DNA of 64,000 nt. It comes from Macropodus opercularis (lineage: Eukaryota > Chordata > Actinopteri > Anabantiformes > Osphronemidae). The DNA lies in contig CM061109.1 of the NCBI GenBank assembly GCA_030770545.1, positions 15,608,001 through 15,672,000 on the forward strand, written 5' to 3'. A program made the position numbers and the translations under genes. This document shows, piece by piece, positions 60,291 through 64,000 of this stretch. Within the stretch, counting starts at the first letter, position 1; each line of letters begins with the position of its first letter. The notes beneath the pieces are model-generated. The model was not told the origin of the DNA and did no database searches. It saw only the letters and a list, made by a program, of their open reading frames with translations.

Positions 60291-60883
60291 TTAAATACCT
60301 TTAAAAAAATATCATGTAAAACATTTTATGTTTGCTCAGTTGCTTTTGATTTATGTTAAATATAGTTTTTTGGTCTGCATTTAAGTAAGAACACATCAGA
60401 GTTTGTCACACAAATAACCAGTTGTGTCATTATGTGCAAATGGTCTGTGCAGTCCAAGAAGTGCAAGGAGAGGTTTTACTGTCATTTATGACTCCAGACT
60501 TTGTATTTAGCTGCTTTCTGTTCCTGGTAATTTGGTCAGTGCACTCTGTGAGAGGAGACCTCATCCCGACACCGAGTTATGTGTGTGTGTGCTGCAGTCA
60601 GCGACTGTATCACTGTTTGTGTGCTGACTGTCTGCCTGTTTACATGAGTGTGTGTGAGTTATGTGTCATCCCTCATCCATCAGAGGAGCAGCACAGTGTG
60701 AGTTTCTATGGGTCTGTGGTTTTAACAACGTGGAACGACACATGGTTTCTAGCTAGTGGTTTGGTTTTTGTATTTTTTTGTTTCATTAAATAAACACATT
60801 GATTAGTCACTCTTATTATCCTTCCCACGGCCTTATGGGAAAACGTGGCTGATGGCCCACAACTGCAGCTGCTGGTTGCACCA

Positions 60884-60899
60884 CAGCGCCCCCCAGTGG
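60884..60899 (-). promoter_or_regulatory. CTCF-like site near 60.9 kb
   Basis: CAGCGCCCCCCAGTGG reads CCACTGGGGGGCGCTG on the minus strand, a close match to the long CTCF core with the GCGC extension. It lies about 110 bases before a possible start codon on the plus strand. Confidence 0.5.
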
Positions 60900-60993
60900 G
60901 ACAGTCGACTCATGTGCCCACGTCACATACTCAGCTTCTCCATTTTTCCTACTAAAGAGGAGGCTGAGAGAAGAATCCACCCAAAGATCTGTC

Positions 60994-61125
60994 CATGGCA
61001 CCATTAAGAAAAGCGATTAGGACAAAGGACGGAGGGTCCGACAGCAGCAGCTCTCTGCCAAACTCCTCAAACCCAGAAGAAGAGCCATTCATCAAATACT
61101 GCCACCTTGTGCTCAAGGTCAGAAA
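60994..61125 (+). CDS. Short ORF or possible first exon, unidentified
   Basis: ATG in good context (TCCATGG) followed by MAPLRKAIRTKDGGS, a serine run, SNPEEEPFIKYCHLVLK, then VRK and TAA. Third codon positions favour C in Asn, Asp, Tyr, His and Ser codons, as in genuine vertebrate coding sequence. CTCAAG|GTCAGA near 61,115 could be a donor. The opposite strand is also open here, so the coding strand is not settled. No family recognised. Confidence 0.25.
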
Positions 61126-61129
61126 GTAA

Positions 61130-63806
61130 ACCACCGCTTGCCTGAGCGGTTATTTAAAATTTTAAATCTTTTAAATAAAGTTTTAAAACTGCGTTAACCT
61201 CACTTAATAACTTTTAACTTTGATGTTTTCCAAGCTGTGGTTTCAGTCACGATTTCATTTTGAAACTTAAGATGTCATATTTTCACAGGGTTTTTTTGTG
61301 TGTTTGTGTTTTGTGGTGTCCGTTTCTGGTTGAAGGCCCAGAGCTTTACTTGTGGCTCGGACACTTGGGCCTGCATGGATGAGCTCTAGCTGACTGCTCT
61401 CATCCATTCACATTCCTCTTCCAGGCCTTGTGTATTTTCTCTTTCACTCTGCATGAACACCTCGTGTAAAGTTTTCCGGGCCAAATTCATCCATCATTCA
61501 AGCGCACAATAAAAGGTTTCATCTCTCTGGCACAGCCACAGGATGTTCCGCTCAGCTCTTCCCGTTCAACCACCGGTAGCTTTCCATTGACTGCACGTCA
61601 TTCACTAACAGCTAATATTTTAAGCCGGTATAGTTTGTCATGGTGTTAGGTTTTAATGGGGGAGAGAGCGTTTTATGCTCATTTCATCTTCCAAGACAGA
61701 AAAAACAAACTGGGATTCTTTAAGGTCAACCTCTGTGTGTGTGGGGGGGCATTAAACATTGGCAATTTGGTTTCTGATGAATTAAATGAAAGGAGTGTAG
61801 CTTTGAACACAAAGTCTCAGTCTCTGGCATGTTTCTATGTCAGAGCTGCCCGTCTGACGTTTGGTGTTGAATAACGCAGAAGTGCAGTGGCCTGCGTCGT
61901 ATAAGGGCCATGTGGGAGTCGAGACTGTGCATTAACTGTTCTGCTCAGCTCAGAGTCATACAGATTATTACATGTGTCTTCAGTCACATGCTGGACAGTA
62001 AATAGCGCTTTTATGAGCGCAGGGGACTTAAGTCGTGACCGTCTGATTGGTTTAAGTTCGAATGTCATAGTATGAAATGGAGCAAATAACGTTGAGCTTG
62101 GTGTATTGTCAGCATGTGGCATAAGTCTGACTCAATAATATGTTTCAGTTATGGTGTGACTCTGTTCTGTTGTGCATGTGCCCCAAATGCATCCAAGTTG
62201 ACTCTTACTGCATTTTGTGGCTTGACGTCCACCAGTGGTTCGCATGCCAGAGGCCTGGGAACCTCCAGAACCCAAAGCTGTCTTGTCCCCACAGGCTGTA
62301 TCCCAGCATGCGATCTGTTTGTCCCGGGTCAACACTGAATCCTGTGCACATTCCTCAAATACTGACACCTCACTGCAGAATACCCTACCCAGAATGCCTT
62401 TCAGCAAGCACCTGTGTTTATGGCCCAATACGTTCCCCTTTCCCCCACTGAACAGACCCGTGCTTTAATAAGACATGAGAGTGGTATCACCATTCTATTA
62501 CAGTGCGACCAGACTGAAATGACGTGACCATGCCCCTCAGCTCCTTTACTGTGGCCTGGAGATGTAAAATTATAAGCTGCAATTTCATGTTTCTATCATA
62601 AGCTGCACATTTCAGATTTCTCTGGACTGATTTTTTTTGACACATCACTGATTTGCTGAGAGATTCTCCTCATAGAAAACACGCTGATGCGTTGATTGTG
62701 TCACTGAGAATCTAAAACGTTGCTTTTAATGTGTAGCATCAGTGACATTTGCTACTAAAATTTGTTTTTACACATTTACTACATTTCTCCTTAGACACAG
62801 ACACATTTGGATACAGTGAAAGAGCTGAAACCAATGCTTGCCTGCAGAGATTTATACACACAGGGAGGTTAGAAGATGAGAGAAACTACATGCATGTATG
62901 AGCTTGTACTAAACTCCAAATAACCCCGTCTGCAGTTATAAATATATTTCTCTCACACTCACTACACCTGAAGTAAAACCCCCACATCAGGCGTGAGGTC
63001 TCTGCAGACTGTCAGTCTCCCTCTGCTCTGTCTCACAGTGTGTCACTTGTATGATGTTGCCAAGCTGTGGATGCAGGTTTATAGGACGAGGCAGTCGTAC
63101 CATAGTGTGATGAGGCACTATGGGGGTTCTGTACATATGTGACTGTAGGGTGTTTGGGATTATCCGGTAGGTGTGACTTTACATTCCAAAACAGATTTCC
63201 TCCAATAACAGAACCTGGGCTTTCCAGGGGCCATTATAGTAGAAACACATAAAATCAACTGTTTTACTGCTGTTTTACCCCAAGAGAAATGAGAAAAGTA
63301 ATTAGTCAACTTGACACAGCAGTTTGAGTCGGCTCTTGGTCATAAGAGGGTTATAAATAGTCCCAGTCTTCATTAGTCTCTTGGTCTGAATATCAAAGTC
63401 TACCTTTTGTTTCCTTTTGTTTTTGTAATTAAAGATTCATAATTCATTCAGATTTGAAGCCCTGCTCCGTCCCATCACCACTTAATCCAAAAAGGAGCAT
63501 CCAGGCAAACGTCTCCAGCTCTGTTTCCAAGCTATTCCTCCACCGTCTTCCTTTCCCACACAAATGTGCTTATACAAACAGAATGCGCCTCTTCTTATTG
63601 AAATTAGCATAAAGATACAGCTGAAGCGATAACGTGAATCCTTCCACCTTGGACAGGTCAGCAGTCTATCTCACAGTCAATTCATTCAGAGTCACCAGTT
63701 AATGTACCAGATGTCAGGTCGCTCACGTTCGGCCCATTCGGTACATTTCACGTAAAATGTTCCCCCTGCTAGTGTTTTACAAGTAGCCGCTCAGGTCACT
63801 TCATAC
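61130..63806. other. Intergenic, no gene recognised
   Basis: Several frames of 70-100 codons occur on both strands near 61,835-62,450. They overlap one another in opposite directions and lack splice or start context. Confidence 0.45.
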
Positions 63807-63952
63807 CTTGTAAGCCTGTCCCCCAGCAGAGTGATGTCATCGTCGGGGCGAGAGACAGGAATGTTGCAGCCCGTTGAGGCGACGGTTGGTGGTGCCGGTG
63901 CCGTGTATGTGGTATAGAGATACCGTGCATGTGTACGACCACAGTGGATCCG
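63807..63952 (-). CDS. Possible coding exon at the window edge, unidentified
   Basis: A minus-strand frame is open for 48 codons up to a good donor (ACAAG|GTATGA at 63,807). It contains RYLYTTYTAPAPPTVASTG followed by CNIPVSRPDDDITLLGDRLT, which looks like ordinary protein. The 5' limit is marked by a TAG that could belong to a weak acceptor. It may belong with the exons at 58.2-58.9 kb on the same strand, but no link can be shown. Confidence 0.25.
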
Positions 63953-64000
63953 CTACGACACTGCTGTGTGAAGACTTGTCTAGGTGTGGGCCAACTGGGA

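Noticed and set aside
60422..60793. 123-codon plus-strand frame rich in Cys/Val/Phe
   Set aside because: Composition follows GTGT-rich and T-rich DNA. It ends at an AATAAA-like stretch but has no upstream exon or recognisable motif.
61835..62451. Opposed frames of 95-103 codons
   Set aside because: Plus and minus frames overlap without start context, splice sites or recognisable similarity.
1..64000. CRISPR array, prokaryotic operon, or clustered defence system
   Set aside because: No regularly spaced repeats, and all recognisable genes are intron-containing vertebrate genes with polyadenylation signals.

Overview
The window is vertebrate nuclear DNA, most likely from a ray-finned (teleost) fish. 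Four multi-exon genes with GT-AG introns are recognisable, and each matches a member of the human 3q12.1 neighbourhood. The compact introns and the decayed Tc1-like transposons suit a teleost. I cannot name the species. All exon boundaries were placed by hand from splice sites, reading phase and family similarity, and all four gene models close without frameshift or internal stop.

Layout. 1-23,900 is gene-poor. It holds a dead Tc1-like transposon (about 5.88-6.76 kb), a promoter-like patch near 14.3-14.7 kb, and a possible unrecognised terminal exon at 15.3-15.55 kb. cmss1 runs on the plus strand from 23,923 to 44,588 (10 coding exons, 289 aa). Its 18.8 kb first intron contains all recognised coding exons of filip1l on the opposite strand (34,834 down to 25,630; 4 coding exons found, 1008 aa). 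tmem30c follows cmss1 in tandem (45,312-47,190; 7 exons, 353 aa). dcbld2 lies on the minus strand (57,461 down to 49,124; 15 exons, 695 aa) and converges tail-to-tail on tmem30c. Its first exon lies in a CpG-rich promoter. 58-64 kb has no gene I can name, but shows two well-spliced minus-strand exons (58,208-58,900), another possible exon (63,807-63,952), a short plus-strand ORF with a good start context (60,994-61,125) and a second Tc1-like relic.

Roles. Cmss1 is a ribosomal small-subunit processome protein. Filip1l is a coiled-coil regulator of migration and Wnt signalling. Tmem30c is a CDC50-type partner of P4-ATPase lipid flippases. Dcbld2 is a neuropilin-like receptor with CUB, LCCL and F5/8C domains and a cytoplasmic array of YxxP docking sites. 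They share no pathway. What connects them is architecture: antisense nesting, short tandem spacing and abutting 3' ends. I found no CRISPR array, tRNA, rRNA or prokaryotic feature, and no convincing new multi-gene system. The best leads for something undescribed are the unidentified exons at 58.2-58.9 kb.
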